A DNA stretch of 23,457 nucleotides from Candidatus Woesearchaeota archaeon UBA153 (GCA_002503705.1 DASH01000086.1:1-23457); one strand, 5' to 3'; counted from the first letter of the stretch, positions 12,790-21,077 are shown. Numbers and translations: made by a program. The notes: a model not told the origin generated them from the letters alone.

Positions 12790-13383
12790 TCATGGTATCC
12801 TGATGAGCTGCTGGATGAGGTAGTTCTCCTCCTCTTCCGCGGCGGCGACGGCTTCCTTGGACGGCTCGCTTCCGTCTTTCGACGGGCGGTCGTCATTCCG
12901 CCTGTCGTTCTTCCCGTCCGACGCCCCGGTCTTCGGCGGCTTCTCGCCTTCCCCGCGCGTCTCCTTCGGCGCTTTCTCTTTCCCGGCGCCCGCCTCTTTC
13001 GCCGTCTTGTCCGCCTTCGAGGAGACCTTGCCGATGTAGAACGTCTTGTCCTTGATCTTCTCCGCCGCCTCGGCCATCACGCCCTGCTCGAGCTTCTTCG
13101 GCGGCCACGCGAACGAGAGGCCGTCGCCTGTCCGGCGCGCGACGACGTGCACCTCCGGTTTTTCACTCTCATCGACGATGAGGTTCGTGCCTTCCGCTTG
13201 CAGCCCTTGGAAGAGGATCGCGGCGCTGTAGCTCGCGACGAGGAAGAGGTGCGCGCTCTCCTCGGCGGAGAGGTCGCTCAATCTTTTCACCTCACGCTGC
13301 GGCTGGACGAGGACGTGGCCGTTCGCCGCGCCGTCCGCGGGCAGTGAGGCCTTCACGATCCGGTCTTCATACACGAGCGTCAT
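12790..13383 (-). CDS. HIT-fold protein with degenerate active site and charged tail
   Basis: This protein has 197 residues. Residues 1-100 resemble a HIT domain (GHVLVQPQREVKRLSDLSAEE, a helix, then GTNLIVDESEKPEVHVVAR). The HxHxH motif has decayed to K-P-E-V-H: Glu77 replaces the middle (nucleophilic) His and only His79 remains, so nucleotide hydrolase activity is unlikely. Residues 105-185 are highly charged and low in complexity (Lys, Glu, Gly and Asp rich), followed by a hydrophobic end, NYLIQQLIRIP. GAGTGA lies before the ATG at 13383. It follows the larger HIT protein gene on the same strand after 128 bases that hold a hairpin, so they may be co-expressed. Confidence 0.65.
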   Translation of the reverse strand: MTLVYEDRIVKASLPADGAANGHVLVQPQREVKRLSDLSAEESAHLFLVASYSAAILFQGLQAEGTNLIVDESEKPEVHVVARRTGDGLSFAWPPKKLEQGVMAEAAEKIKDKTFYIGKVSSKADKTAKEAGAGKEKAPKETRGEGEKPPKTGASDGKNDRRNDDRPSKDGSEPSKEAVAAAEEEENYLIQQLIRIP

Positions 13384-13468
13384 GAATTTCACTCAACGAA
13401 GGGAAGTTCTTGTCCAACGTCCTCATTCCGTCCCTCATCGTTCACTCTTGACTCTCTCCGACTCTGAC

Positions 13469-13510
13469 GTTTGCCGCGCCAGGTGCTATCGGGCTTCGCG
13501 TCCGGCAAAC
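13469..13510 (-). terminator. Stem-loop after the large HIT-protein gene
   Basis: GTTTGCCG (13469-13476) pairs with CGGCAAAC (13503-13510), giving an 8-bp stem one base after the stop of the 13512-14990 gene. No T-run follows, so it may be an RNA-stabilising or processing hairpin. Confidence 0.4.
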
Positions 13511-13511
13511 A

Positions 13512-14990
13512 TCAACGTGGCGTCCTCTTGTCCCACACCTCTTCCCACGCGGCGGCCGCCTGGTCGCGCGTCACGCCGCGCTCTTTCCGCTCCTCGTGCT
13601 TTTCCGTCGGCTGTTCGTCAGGCTCGACGGTGACGCGCACCCCATCGTGCGCCTTCGCGTGCTCCTGATACGCTTGGATGATCGCGTTCACGTTGCTCCC
13701 GTCGAAGAACCGTTGCAAGCGCGCGTTCTGCGGGATGAGCTTCTTCAGCCCTTCAGGGTCTTCGATCATCAGCCTCTTCAATTTCGGCTTCCCGTCGATG
13801 TACGCGCACAGTTGAGCGATCGTCATCTCCCGCGCGGGCGTGACGTCGTCGTTCTCCCCGAAGCCGTTCTTCGCGCGCTCTTGCTGCGCGTGCTCCTGAT
13901 ACGCCTTGATGATCGCGTCAGGGTTCGAGCCCGTGAAGAACGTCGAGAGCCGTTCGTTCTCGGGAATGAGCCGTTTCAACTCTTCCGGCGCCTTGAGGAT
14001 GAGGTCGCGCAGCTTCCGACTGTGGTCGATGAACGCGAAGAGCTCGTTCAAGGGCATCTCCCGCGCGGGCTTGACCGGCGTCAGGGTCTGGGAGGGAGAG
14101 GCGGCGGCAGAGTGCGGCTCGCTTGACGTTGGTGCGCTCGGCGTTGGTTGGACGCCGTCCAACGAGTGCTTGACACCGAGGTGCGCTTGCCGCAGACGCT
14201 CGCCGAGGAGTTTCAAGTCGACGCCGCCGAAAAGGCTTTGGAACTCCGGGTTCTGCTTGAGAATCCCTTCCAGCTTCTCCGGATTGTTCATCAAGAGCGC
14301 TTGCAGTTCAGGGTTCTGCTCGATGACGAGCGCGAGCTGGTCCATCGACGGCGCTGGCGCTTGTCCCGTGAAGGGTTTGGCCAAGGACGTGACGTCGTTT
14401 TCGAGACCTCGTTCGAGTTCAGGGCGTTCCGGCGACGGAACGCGTTGTTCAGGGACTGGAGCTTGTTTTGTTTCCGGTGCCAACGCGCCGACCTGCAAGA
14501 GGTCGAGTTTTCCCGTCTTCGTCAAGTGTTGGCGCATCACCGCGTAGAGGTTCTGCTTGAGCAACGGCGCGACGTCAGACTGATTGATGCCGAGTTTCGG
14601 GATGTTCAGGACGTCAAGACCGTCATTCTCTTCTCGAGGGATGAGGTGGAAGAGGAAGTGCGGGCTCTGCTGCCCCGCGATGGCGCCGTTCGCGATGAAG
14701 ACCGTGCACCGCTTCGCGAGCATCGCGTCACGCACCGCGCCGGAGAGCGCCGCGGTCGTGCCGAACAAATGCTCGAACTCATCCGGCGGAATCAACGGCA
14801 TGATCGGGTAGTGCTCCTTCGTCAGGACGAGCGTGTGCCCTGTGCACGCGGGGTTGATGTCGAGGATGGCGAGCAGCTTGTCGTCTTCATAGACGCGCGT
14901 GCTCGGCATCTGCCCGTCGACAATCTTGCAGAAAATGCAGTTCGCCTTCTGCTGCTTCAAGAGCTCTTCCTGGCTCGGCTCGTCAGCCAT
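13512..14990 (-). CDS. HIT domain protein with three C-terminal helical repeats
   Basis: This protein has 492 residues. Residues 14-125 form a HIT domain with an N-terminal CIFC zinc half-site (Cys18, Cys21), GHTLVLTKEHY and SPHFLFHLIPRE. The motif HxHxH reads H111-F-L113-F-H115, so the nucleophilic His is Leu and catalysis is probably lost. After a Pro-rich linker come three related helical units at about 210-270, 310-372 and 387-448. Units 2 and 3 are close (REMxxxxLxxxID, PExLKxLIPxNxRL, FFxGSN, AIIxAYQEHA). Unit 1 has NPELQALLMNNPEKLEGIL, reminiscent of STI1-type chaperone-binding helices. The tail is charged. A TATA box at 15013-15020 lies 26 bases before the ATG, indicating a leaderless transcript. 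This domain combination is new to me. Confidence 0.8.
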   Translation of the reverse strand: MADEPSQEELLKQQKANCIFCKIVDGQMPSTRVYEDDKLLAILDINPACTGHTLVLTKEHYPIMPLIPPDEFEHLFGTTAALSGAVRDAMLAKRCTVFIANGAIAGQQSPHFLFHLIPREENDGLDVLNIPKLGINQSDVAPLLKQNLYAVMRQHLTKTGKLDLLQVGALAPETKQAPVPEQRVPSPERPELERGLENDVTSLAKPFTGQAPAPSMDQLALVIEQNPELQALLMNNPEKLEGILKQNPEFQSLFGGVDLKLLGERLRQAHLGVKHSLDGVQPTPSAPTSSEPHSAAASPSQTLTPVKPAREMPLNELFAFIDHSRKLRDLILKAPEELKRLIPENERLSTFFTGSNPDAIIKAYQEHAQQERAKNGFGENDDVTPAREMTIAQLCAYIDGKPKLKRLMIEDPEGLKKLIPQNARLQRFFDGSNVNAIIQAYQEHAKAHDGVRVTVEPDEQPTEKHEERKERGVTRDQAAAAWEEVWDKRTPR

Positions 14991-15012
14991 AGACTTTCCC
15001 ACGCACCGAGTG

Positions 15013-15020
15013 TTTAAAAA
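15013..15020 (-). promoter_or_regulatory. TATA box for the large HIT-protein gene
   Basis: The minus strand reads TTTTTAAA, centred 26 bases before the ATG at 14990. Confidence 0.6.
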
Positions 15021-15096
15021 GGTTGTTGGGATGGTGATGTGCGAACAGCGTCATCGCCGCTTTATCGAGTCGTCCGTCCGCCACAGGCGGGTCGGG

Positions 15097-15183
15097 GCTG
15101 GCGCGGCACGGATTTTCTCGTTCACGTTCTCGCGAGTACGTCGTATAACTCTGAACAACGACGAGGACTTTTGCCGCGCCAGC
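15097..15183. repeat. Inverted-repeat element, copy B
   Basis: This 87-bp relative of the 1523-1647 element has the same GCTGGCGCGG/CCGCGCCAGC ends, internal TTCTCG(C/T)(G/A)AGTACGT, and GACCGG just outside. It lies between the divergent HIT-protein and Elp3 genes, in a 293-bp gap that otherwise holds their two TATA boxes and a CCGCC-ACA-GGCGG hairpin at 15078-15090. Confidence 0.55.
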
Positions 15184-15253
15184 ACGGACCGGGCGGTGCC
15201 CGGACCCTCGTACTGCACCACGGCGATGATAACGACCCTTCCGGAACGATACT

Positions 15254-15261
15254 CTTTAAAA
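15254..15261 (+). promoter_or_regulatory. TATA box for the elp3 gene
   Basis: CTTTAAAA is centred 26 bases before the ATG at 15284, supporting that start as leaderless. Confidence 0.55.
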
Positions 15262-15283
15262 CCGTCACCATCTCCAAGACGGT

Positions 15284-16996
15284 ATGGGCGGCTCTCTTCC
15301 CCAATCATTCTTGGAAGGCGTGTTCGAGTTCCTCCGCTCGAACGAGAACTCCTTCACAAAAGAGTCCTTGGTCAAGGAGAAGCAACGACTCGCGAAAGAG
15401 CACGGCATCGTCAACGTGCCGAGCGACATCTGCATCCTCACGCACCTCGACGGGAACGAGCTCGAGTACGCGAAACCTTATCTGCTCTCGAAGCCGTCGC
15501 GGAGCGGTTCCGGCGTCACCGTCGTCGCGGTCATGACGCGGCCGAAACGGTGCCCGCACGGGCGCTGCACGTACTGCCCTGGCGGCCCGAGCAGCCTGTT
15601 CGGCGACACGCCGCAAAGCTACACCGGCCACGAGCCGGCCGCACTGAGGGGGGCGCGCGCGAACTTCGACGCGTACGTCCAAGTCTTCAACCGGCTCGAG
15701 CAGTACCTCGTCAGCGGTCACGACCCGCAGAAGGTCGAACTTATCATCATGGGCGGCACGTTCCCCGCCGAAGATGTGGGATACCAAGACGCCTTCGTCA
15801 GGGACTGCTACCAGGCCTTGAACGACTTCTCCCGGCTTTTCTACGACGAAGAGGGCGTGCTGCGCCTCGAGCGTTTCAAGGAGTTCTTCCTCCTCCCCGG
15901 CAGCGTCCACGACGAGACGAGGGTCGTCAAGGTGCAGGAGGCGGTCGTGCAAGTCAAGGCTGGACGGGAGCAGACGCTCGAAGAGTCGCAGCAGGAGAAC
16001 GAGTCTGCGCGGCTACGGTGCGTCGGCACGACCATCGAGACGCGCCCGGAGCGCGACCTCTTGCCGGTCGCGAACAACCTGCTCCGGCTCGGCGTGACCC
16101 GCGTCGAGCTCGGCGTCCAGACCACTTTTGACGACGTCCTCGAGAAGGTGCATCGCGGTCATACGGTCCAGGATTCAATCGACTCCATCTCGGTCTTGCG
16201 CGACCTCGGCTTGAAAGTGAACGCGCACCTCATGCTCGGACTGCCGTTGATGACTCGCGAGCGCGACGTGGAAGCGGTCAAACGGTTGTTCACCGACCCG
16301 GGCTTCAAGCCGGACATGCTCAAGATCTACCCGTGTATGGTTCTCCCGGGAACGCCCTTGTACGACGACTACAAGAACGGATCGTACACGCCGTTGTCGA
16401 CTAATGAAGCGGCCTCCCTGATTGCCGAGATGAAGCAGTTCGTGCCGCGCTGGGTGCGCATCATGCGCGTCCAACGGGACATCCCGAGCAACCTCGTCGC
16501 CGCCGGCGTGGACAAGACGAACCTTCGACAAGTGGTGGGCGAACGGCTCGCGGCGCTCAGAACGCGGTGTTCGTGCATCCGGTGCCGCGAGATTAAGAAC
16601 CGCGAGGCGAAGAAAGCGGTCTTGAATGTCCTCGCGTACGAAGCGAACGGCGGCGAAGAGTTCTTCATCTCCATCGACGACCCGACGCAGGACGCGCTCA
16701 TCGGGTTCTGCAGGCTCCGGTTCCCCGGCAAGCAATTACGCCCAGAGTTTGACGTTCGTACGGCCATCGTCAGAGAACTCCACGTGTACGGCAAAGCCAC
16801 CGGTCTCGGCGTCGTCGGCGTGCCGAGCAGCAGCCAACACAAAGGATACGGCAGCCAATTACTGCACGTCGCCGAGCGGATTAGCCGCGAGCACGGCAAG
16901 CGGAAGCTCCTCGTCATTTCAGGCGTCGGCGTCCGCCAATACTACGAAAAGCTCGGGTACAAACGAGAAGGACCGTACATGGGGAAAGAGGTCTAA
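15284..16996 (+). CDS. elp3: Elp3 tRNA uridine-34 acetyltransferase
   Basis: Archaeal Elp3 works alone to add a carboxymethyl group to wobble uridines, using acetyl-CoA and a radical SAM step. The protein has 570 residues, typical of the family. The radical SAM cluster motif is CPHGRCTYC (Cys90, Cys95, Cys98), followed by PGGPSSLFGDTPQSY. RVELGVQTTFDDVL and HLMLGLP are conserved barrel elements. A zinc-binding RCSCIRCRE segment leads into the C-terminal GNAT domain, where HKGYGSQLL binds acetyl-CoA and YYEKLGYKREGPYMGK closes the fold. No Elp subunits are nearby, as expected in archaea. Confidence 0.97.
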   Translation: MGGSLPQSFLEGVFEFLRSNENSFTKESLVKEKQRLAKEHGIVNVPSDICILTHLDGNELEYAKPYLLSKPSRSGSGVTVVAVMTRPKRCPHGRCTYCPGGPSSLFGDTPQSYTGHEPAALRGARANFDAYVQVFNRLEQYLVSGHDPQKVELIIMGGTFPAEDVGYQDAFVRDCYQALNDFSRLFYDEEGVLRLERFKEFFLLPGSVHDETRVVKVQEAVVQVKAGREQTLEESQQENESARLRCVGTTIETRPERDLLPVANNLLRLGVTRVELGVQTTFDDVLEKVHRGHTVQDSIDSISVLRDLGLKVNAHLMLGLPLMTRERDVEAVKRLFTDPGFKPDMLKIYPCMVLPGTPLYDDYKNGSYTPLSTNEAASLIAEMKQFVPRWVRIMRVQRDIPSNLVAAGVDKTNLRQVVGERLAALRTRCSCIRCREIKNREAKKAVLNVLAYEANGGEEFFISIDDPTQDALIGFCRLRFPGKQLRPEFDVRTAIVRELHVYGKATGLGVVGVPSSSQHKGYGSQLLHVAERISREHGKRKLLVISGVGVRQYYEKLGYKREGPYMGKEV

Positions 16997-17025
16997 AAGT
17001 ACTTCTTCAACTCTTTCTTAACTTC

Positions 17026-18297
17026 CTAACTTTTCCGTTTCCTGACGAAGAACACCGTCAAAACGATGACGAGAACTATTCCTGCGACGATGGCGGGGAC
17101 GATCCAGGGTTTCTCGTTCGCTTTCGCCTCGGCTTGTCTCGCCGCGAACTCGGCCGCCTGCTTCGTCGCTTCTCTCGTGGCCTTCTCGGACTCCCACGAG
17201 GCTTTCTCCGTCGCGTTCAGCCACCAGTGGTCGAGAGAGTCAGGATTTAAGGATTTTACGGCCTGCTGGAGCTCTTGTTCAGTTAAGCCATTCTCAGTCA
17301 CCGGTACGGTAATCGACTTGTTTGCCGTGATGAGAACGCTCTTGAGACTGACCTGGTCGGTCACGACGACCGCACCGTCCAGCGTCACCACTGTCGTCGA
17401 ACCGTCGTCGTTCACCGTGACCGTGTACTCGGTGCCGATTGGGGTGACTGCCGTGGTCTGCGTGAAAACTATGCGCTTCTTGACGCTGCCCGCCTTGTCA
17501 ATGAACCAGCCCGCGCCCCGGTGCAGGTAATAGCTGACCGCCAGGAAGCCATCGACAGTGATGCGATACGGCTCGTCCATGGCAGGCGACTTGAGGTACT
17601 CGACGATTGCGCCCATCACTTCTCGCTGCATCCACGAATCCGAGACGTAACGGAAGTCCGACTCGTCAAGCCCGGTGCTCGGGTCGATCGTGCCGTGCTT
17701 GATTATCTCACCCTTGAGGTCGTCGTACGCGATCATCTCGACGAGCGAGTCCTTGCCGAACTCCGAGTTGCCATCGTCAGTCTTGATAGTGACTGCCCCG
17801 TTGCCTGTGTCGATGACGTCGCCGTACTCGAACCGGCCGTCGTAATAGGTCGCTTCATCAGCGGGGGGTGGTGTGATGACGCCGTTCTCCGGGATATTGC
17901 CATTCTCCTTGAGATCTGAGAGGTCGTCGTGAGCGATCCGGAACTCTTCCGTAATCGGCGTGACCTTGCCGTCCCGCAAGAGCTTGACGTCGCCACGCAC
18001 GTCGGTGATGCCGGTCTCGAAGACGACGGCTGACGCGCTCGGAGTCTGCGGCGGGAAGTTCTGCTGTGCCTTCGCGCGCTCCGCTGCCTCGCAGGCATAG
18101 TACGTGTCCTGGTCATGGCCGTAGGCGGCGATGCAGTCGTTGCTGCACTCCGTCGCCCCGAGCGTGTCCTTGAGGATGTCCGGGCAGGCGTCCTGACACG
18201 CATGATATGGAATCAGCGGGTCCTCGCAGACGGCGGAGACGGAGATTGCGAGGAGTATGAAGAGCGCTCCCGCAACGACGAACATACCGTTGTTCAC
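17026..18297 (-). CDS. Membrane-anchored FecR-like surface protein
   Basis: This 423-residue protein has an N-terminal signal sequence (FVVAGALFILLAISVSAV), a cysteine-rich segment at about 24-70 with six Cys, and a folded region. That region holds FecR-like beta repeats: DVRGDVKLLRDG...GDVIDTGNGAVTIKTDDG at about 98-180, and PIGTEYTVTVNDDGSTTVVTLDGAVVV at about 290-320. Then come an Ala/Glu/Lys-rich coiled coil (about 358-393), a transmembrane helix (IVPAIVAGIVLVIVLTVFF) and KRKS. It should sit outside the cell with a short cytoplasmic tail. FecR-type repeats occur in sensory and cell-surface proteins. The GTG at 18297 lies 26 bases from a TATA box (18320-18327), so it is preferred to the ATG at 18285. 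Confidence 0.72.
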   Translation of the reverse strand: MNNGMFVVAGALFILLAISVSAVCEDPLIPYHACQDACPDILKDTLGATECSNDCIAAYGHDQDTYYACEAAERAKAQQNFPPQTPSASAVVFETGITDVRGDVKLLRDGKVTPITEEFRIAHDDLSDLKENGNIPENGVITPPPADEATYYDGRFEYGDVIDTGNGAVTIKTDDGNSEFGKDSLVEMIAYDDLKGEIIKHGTIDPSTGLDESDFRYVSDSWMQREVMGAIVEYLKSPAMDEPYRITVDGFLAVSYYLHRGAGWFIDKAGSVKKRIVFTQTTAVTPIGTEYTVTVNDDGSTTVVTLDGAVVVTDQVSLKSVLITANKSITVPVTENGLTEQELQQAVKSLNPDSLDHWWLNATEKASWESEKATREATKQAAEFAARQAEAKANEKPWIVPAIVAGIVLVIVLTVFFVRKRKS

Positions 18298-18319
18298 AAG
18301 CGTCTTTCCCGTTCAAGGG

Positions 18320-18327
18320 TTTAAAAA
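18320..18327 (-). promoter_or_regulatory. TATA box for the FecR-like protein gene
   Basis: The minus strand reads TTTTTAAA, centred 26 bases before the GTG start. Confidence 0.55.
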
Positions 18328-18371
18328 GTTTTTCTGAACTGGCATGAAGGGTGAGATTTTTGGTTCGACGC

Positions 18372-18704
18372 TCATCTCGGCCAGTATTGCTTGAGCGTGA
18401 CCTTTGGCAGTTCTAATGACTTGTCGTAACTCCCGACGAGAACGTGGATGGACGCTTCCGGGTCGTAGGCTCGATACTTCGGGAGCTGTTTCCGTTCGAA
18501 CTTGCCCACGAGTCCCTGGTGGGATTTCACCTCGACGAGCGCCCGACGACCCTCTTCACCTTCAACGACGATGTCGACGTCAGTACCGCCAATGGAACGG
18601 TTCGTCTCGACGCGCACGGGCTGGAAGCCGAGATTCTCGATGAAGTACGAGAGGTTCTCCCCGAAGAGAACGATGAGTTGCGCGTGATAATTATTCGACA
18701 CCAC
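18372..18704 (-). CDS. PD-(D/E)XK nuclease-like small protein
   Basis: This 110-residue protein has a compact restriction-endonuclease-like pattern. An N-terminal helix (AQLIVLFGENLSYFIENLGF) is followed by GGTDVDIVVEGEEGRRALVEVKSH, in which Asp44, Glu58 and Lys60 form the D...ExK site, and then YDPEASIHVLVGSYDKS. Stand-alone domains of this type include archaeal Holliday junction resolvases and many DNA-repair or defence nucleases. The length is near that of Hjc, but I cannot see an Hjc-specific signature. A TATA box at 18721-18731 lies about 26 bases before the GTG start. The divergent neighbour is an RNA methyltransferase. Confidence 0.65.
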   Translation of the reverse strand: MVSNNYHAQLIVLFGENLSYFIENLGFQPVRVETNRSIGGTDVDIVVEGEEGRRALVEVKSHQGLVGKFERKQLPKYRAYDPEASIHVLVGSYDKSLELPKVTLKQYWPR

Positions 18705-18720
18705 TCTGGAAGAATCACAT

Positions 18721-18731
18721 ATTTTTTAAAC
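18721..18731 (-). promoter_or_regulatory. TATA box for the nuclease-like gene
   Basis: The minus strand reads GTTTAAAAAAT, centred about 26 bases before the GTG codons at 18704 and 18701. Confidence 0.5.
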
Positions 18732-18760
18732 GTTCTGTTCGGAAGCCACGCAACGTCCAC

Positions 18761-18770
18761 TTTATAAATC
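18761..18770 (+). promoter_or_regulatory. TATA box for the RNA methyltransferase gene
   Basis: TTTATAAATC predicts a start at about 18790, next to the ATG at 18791. The purine-rich GAGGAGG just before the ATG would then lie at or upstream of the transcript end. Confidence 0.55.
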
Positions 18771-18790
18771 TCGCCTGAATCTCGAGGAGG

Positions 18791-19840
18791 ATGAAAGAGC
18801 AGCTTCCGGATGAGACTCCGGGCGAAGAGGTCGTCGCTGACGTCGCCGACCTGGGCGATGACGACAACGAATCTCAAGAGTCCGCATCCTCGCTCACGCC
18901 GATTCCGCAGTCTATCGAGTTGAAGCCGGCGTTCATCGAACGGTACAAGAAGCTCTTAGGGCCGTGCTATGATGAGTTCATCACGTTCTCCTCCTCGTAC
19001 ATCCGGAAGTGCATCCGCGTCAACACGCTGAAAATCACCGTTCCGGAGCTGCAGAAGCGCCTCGAAGGCGAATGGAAGCTCACCCCAATCCCTTGGTGCC
19101 CGGAAGGGTTCTGGATCGAGAAGAAGGGCGAGAAACGGTTCGACATCGGCAACCTCGTCGAGCACCAGCTCGGCTTCTTCTACATCCAAGACGCAGCCTC
19201 CATGATCCCCCCGCTCGCCCTGCGGCCCGAGCCCGGCGACCGAGTTCTCGACCTGTGCGCCGCGCCGGGAAGCAAGACGACGCAGTTGGCGCAGTACATG
19301 AACAACGAGGGAGTTCTGTTCGCGAATGACGTGAACGCGGACCGGCTCAAGCCGTTAGGCTTGAACTTGCAGCGGTGCGGCGTCACGAACGCGATTGTCC
19401 TCTTGAAAGGGAACAAGCGGATGCAACCCGCCAGCTTCGATAAAGTTCTTGTGGACGCGCCGTGCACCGGCACTGGAACCATCAGACGCTCGCTCAAGAC
19501 GATGCGCATGTGGAGCCCTGGCCTCGTCACGAGACTCACCAGGGACCAGAAGTACCTGCTCGGCCTTGGCTACTCGCTCCTGAAACCCGGCGGGTCGATC
19601 GTCTACAGCACGTGCACCCTCGAGCCGGAAGAAGACGAGGGGGTCGTCACGTGGCTCTTACAGAACAACCCCGACGCGGTCTTAGAGGCGATAGACTTGC
19701 CAATCAAACGCACTCCTGCAGTTCAAGAGTGGGAAGGCCGCCGGTTCCACGACGACATCAAGAAAGTCCTCCGTATCCTCCCCCAAGACAACGATACTGA
19801 GGGTTTCTTCGTCGCGAAGATACGGAAACGTTCCTCGTGA
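18791..19840 (+). CDS. NOL1/NOP2/Sun-family RNA m5C methyltransferase
   Basis: This SAM-dependent enzyme methylates cytosine-5 in tRNA or rRNA. The protein has 349 residues. An acidic N-terminal tail of about 40 residues is followed by an N1-type RNA-binding region (IRVNTLKITVPELQKRL) and the Rossmann domain. The SAM-binding motif is VLDLCAAPGSKTTQ. Both family cysteines are visible: release Cys225 in VDAPCTGTG and nucleophile Cys275 in YSTCTLEPEEDEGVV. The C-terminus GFFVAKIRK is typical. Archaeal relatives act mainly on tRNA (Trm4-type), but the target position cannot be told here. It has its own promoter. Confidence 0.93.
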   Translation: MKEQLPDETPGEEVVADVADLGDDDNESQESASSLTPIPQSIELKPAFIERYKKLLGPCYDEFITFSSSYIRKCIRVNTLKITVPELQKRLEGEWKLTPIPWCPEGFWIEKKGEKRFDIGNLVEHQLGFFYIQDAASMIPPLALRPEPGDRVLDLCAAPGSKTTQLAQYMNNEGVLFANDVNADRLKPLGLNLQRCGVTNAIVLLKGNKRMQPASFDKVLVDAPCTGTGTIRRSLKTMRMWSPGLVTRLTRDQKYLLGLGYSLLKPGGSIVYSTCTLEPEEDEGVVTWLLQNNPDAVLEAIDLPIKRTPAVQEWEGRRFHDDIKKVLRILPQDNDTEGFFVAKIRKRSS

Positions 19841-19853
19841 GAGGAGAATCGGC

Positions 19854-21077
19854 TCACTCCCTAAACCATTCTTGATTTTCAGGCGCGTTCTTGTCGACGG
19901 GCATGACGAGTTCCGGCGCTTGGCTGCCGTACTGCCAGACCGCGGTGCGGTTCTTCACGCGCGATGGATCGCGCTTGGCGTACTCGACCGTCTGGTCGGC
20001 CAAGTCTCGCAGGGCGCGATACTCGGGCGTGGGAATCACGTTCCGGACACCGTGCTGGTTCGTCGCGTGCGTCTCGTAGCTGACGATGCCCGCACAGAAC
20101 CCGAGATCGAGATCTCCCGGTAGCGAAGAGTACTTCGCCGAGAGGTTCTTCACCGCTTCGCGGACCGCATCCAGACGATGTGCGGCATCTTCACCGGTCG
20201 CGTGTTTCAGTCCGATGATGAACTCGTCACCGCCATAGTGGACGATGATGTCGCTCGCGCGGAGGTGGCTGCGTAACGTCTCGCCGAAGATGAAGAGGAT
20301 GTCGTCAGTCTTCGGGTGGCCGTACTGTTCGTTCAACCGCGCGAAGTAGTCGATATCGAGGAAGGCGAGACTGAACGGGAGGTGCTCACGCACTGCAGAA
20401 CGGTATAAGTTCTTGATGTGGTGTTGGCCACGCGGACTGTAGAGCGTCTGGCATTTGTAGCTATAGATCGTCTCGTACCGTCCGAGACGGCTCGCGAGGG
20501 ACTCTTTCACGCTCTCTATCGTCTTCAGGATCGTCGCCCGTTCTTCCTTGCTGAACGCGTCGACTCGTTCGCGACGCAAGTGGAGGACTGCTCGTAAAGA
20601 GGGGGGTTCGTCCTCGATGCTGACGAGAAGCGGGATGGCGTACTCTGACGCTTCTTGGTTCACGTCTTCCGGGATGAGAATGTTGTGAGGGAGGCGAGCA
20701 TCCATCGCGTACTGTGCGCTTTCCGTCTTGAACGCGAGGCCGCTCAGCGTTTCGTCAGCGACAAAGACACCGCCTTTATACTTCGCGTAGACGCCGTCAG
20801 CTTCGACGAGGTGCATGAGGTCGAACCCGAGGTTGGGGCCGCGGATCTTCCGTAAGAGGGTGAGGCTGTCCACGCTGATCTCCTGCCGTTCGAGAAGACC
20901 TTGGAGGACGATGCATAAGTCTTCCAGCGTGTGCGACGTCGTGACGAGCTTGTTCGCTTTCAAGAGCTGTTCGACCTCGATCCTTGCGCCTCGTTCGTGT
21001 TCGAACGCGTGCTGGAGCCGATCCGCTCGCTGTTGGAGCGACTCCGGAGAGTTTGGAGGTAGGTCGTGAGGGTTCAT
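19854..21077 (-). CDS. GGDEF-domain protein, probable diguanylate cyclase
   Basis: The protein has 407 residues. An N-terminal coiled coil (about 10-45) and a GAF-like sensory region (about 50-205; VYAKYKGGVFVADETLSG, IPLLVSIEDEPPSLRAVLHL) precede a GGDEF domain at about 220-380. Catalytic features are intact: the metal site LDIDYFARLNEQYGH (Asp at about 241), and YGGDEF with GGDEF at 282-286. The RASD just upstream matches the RxxD inhibitory site for c-di-GMP. There is no membrane helix, so it is cytoplasmic. GGDEF proteins are rare in archaea, which suggests acquisition from bacteria. A TATA box at 21143-21149 and GTGAT before the ATG at 21077 support the start. Confidence 0.9.
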   Translation of the reverse strand: MNPHDLPPNSPESLQQRADRLQHAFEHERGARIEVEQLLKANKLVTTSHTLEDLCIVLQGLLERQEISVDSLTLLRKIRGPNLGFDLMHLVEADGVYAKYKGGVFVADETLSGLAFKTESAQYAMDARLPHNILIPEDVNQEASEYAIPLLVSIEDEPPSLRAVLHLRRERVDAFSKEERATILKTIESVKESLASRLGRYETIYSYKCQTLYSPRGQHHIKNLYRSAVREHLPFSLAFLDIDYFARLNEQYGHPKTDDILFIFGETLRSHLRASDIIVHYGGDEFIIGLKHATGEDAAHRLDAVREAVKNLSAKYSSLPGDLDLGFCAGIVSYETHATNQHGVRNVIPTPEYRALRDLADQTVEYAKRDPSRVKNRTAVWQYGSQAPELVMPVDKNAPENQEWFRE

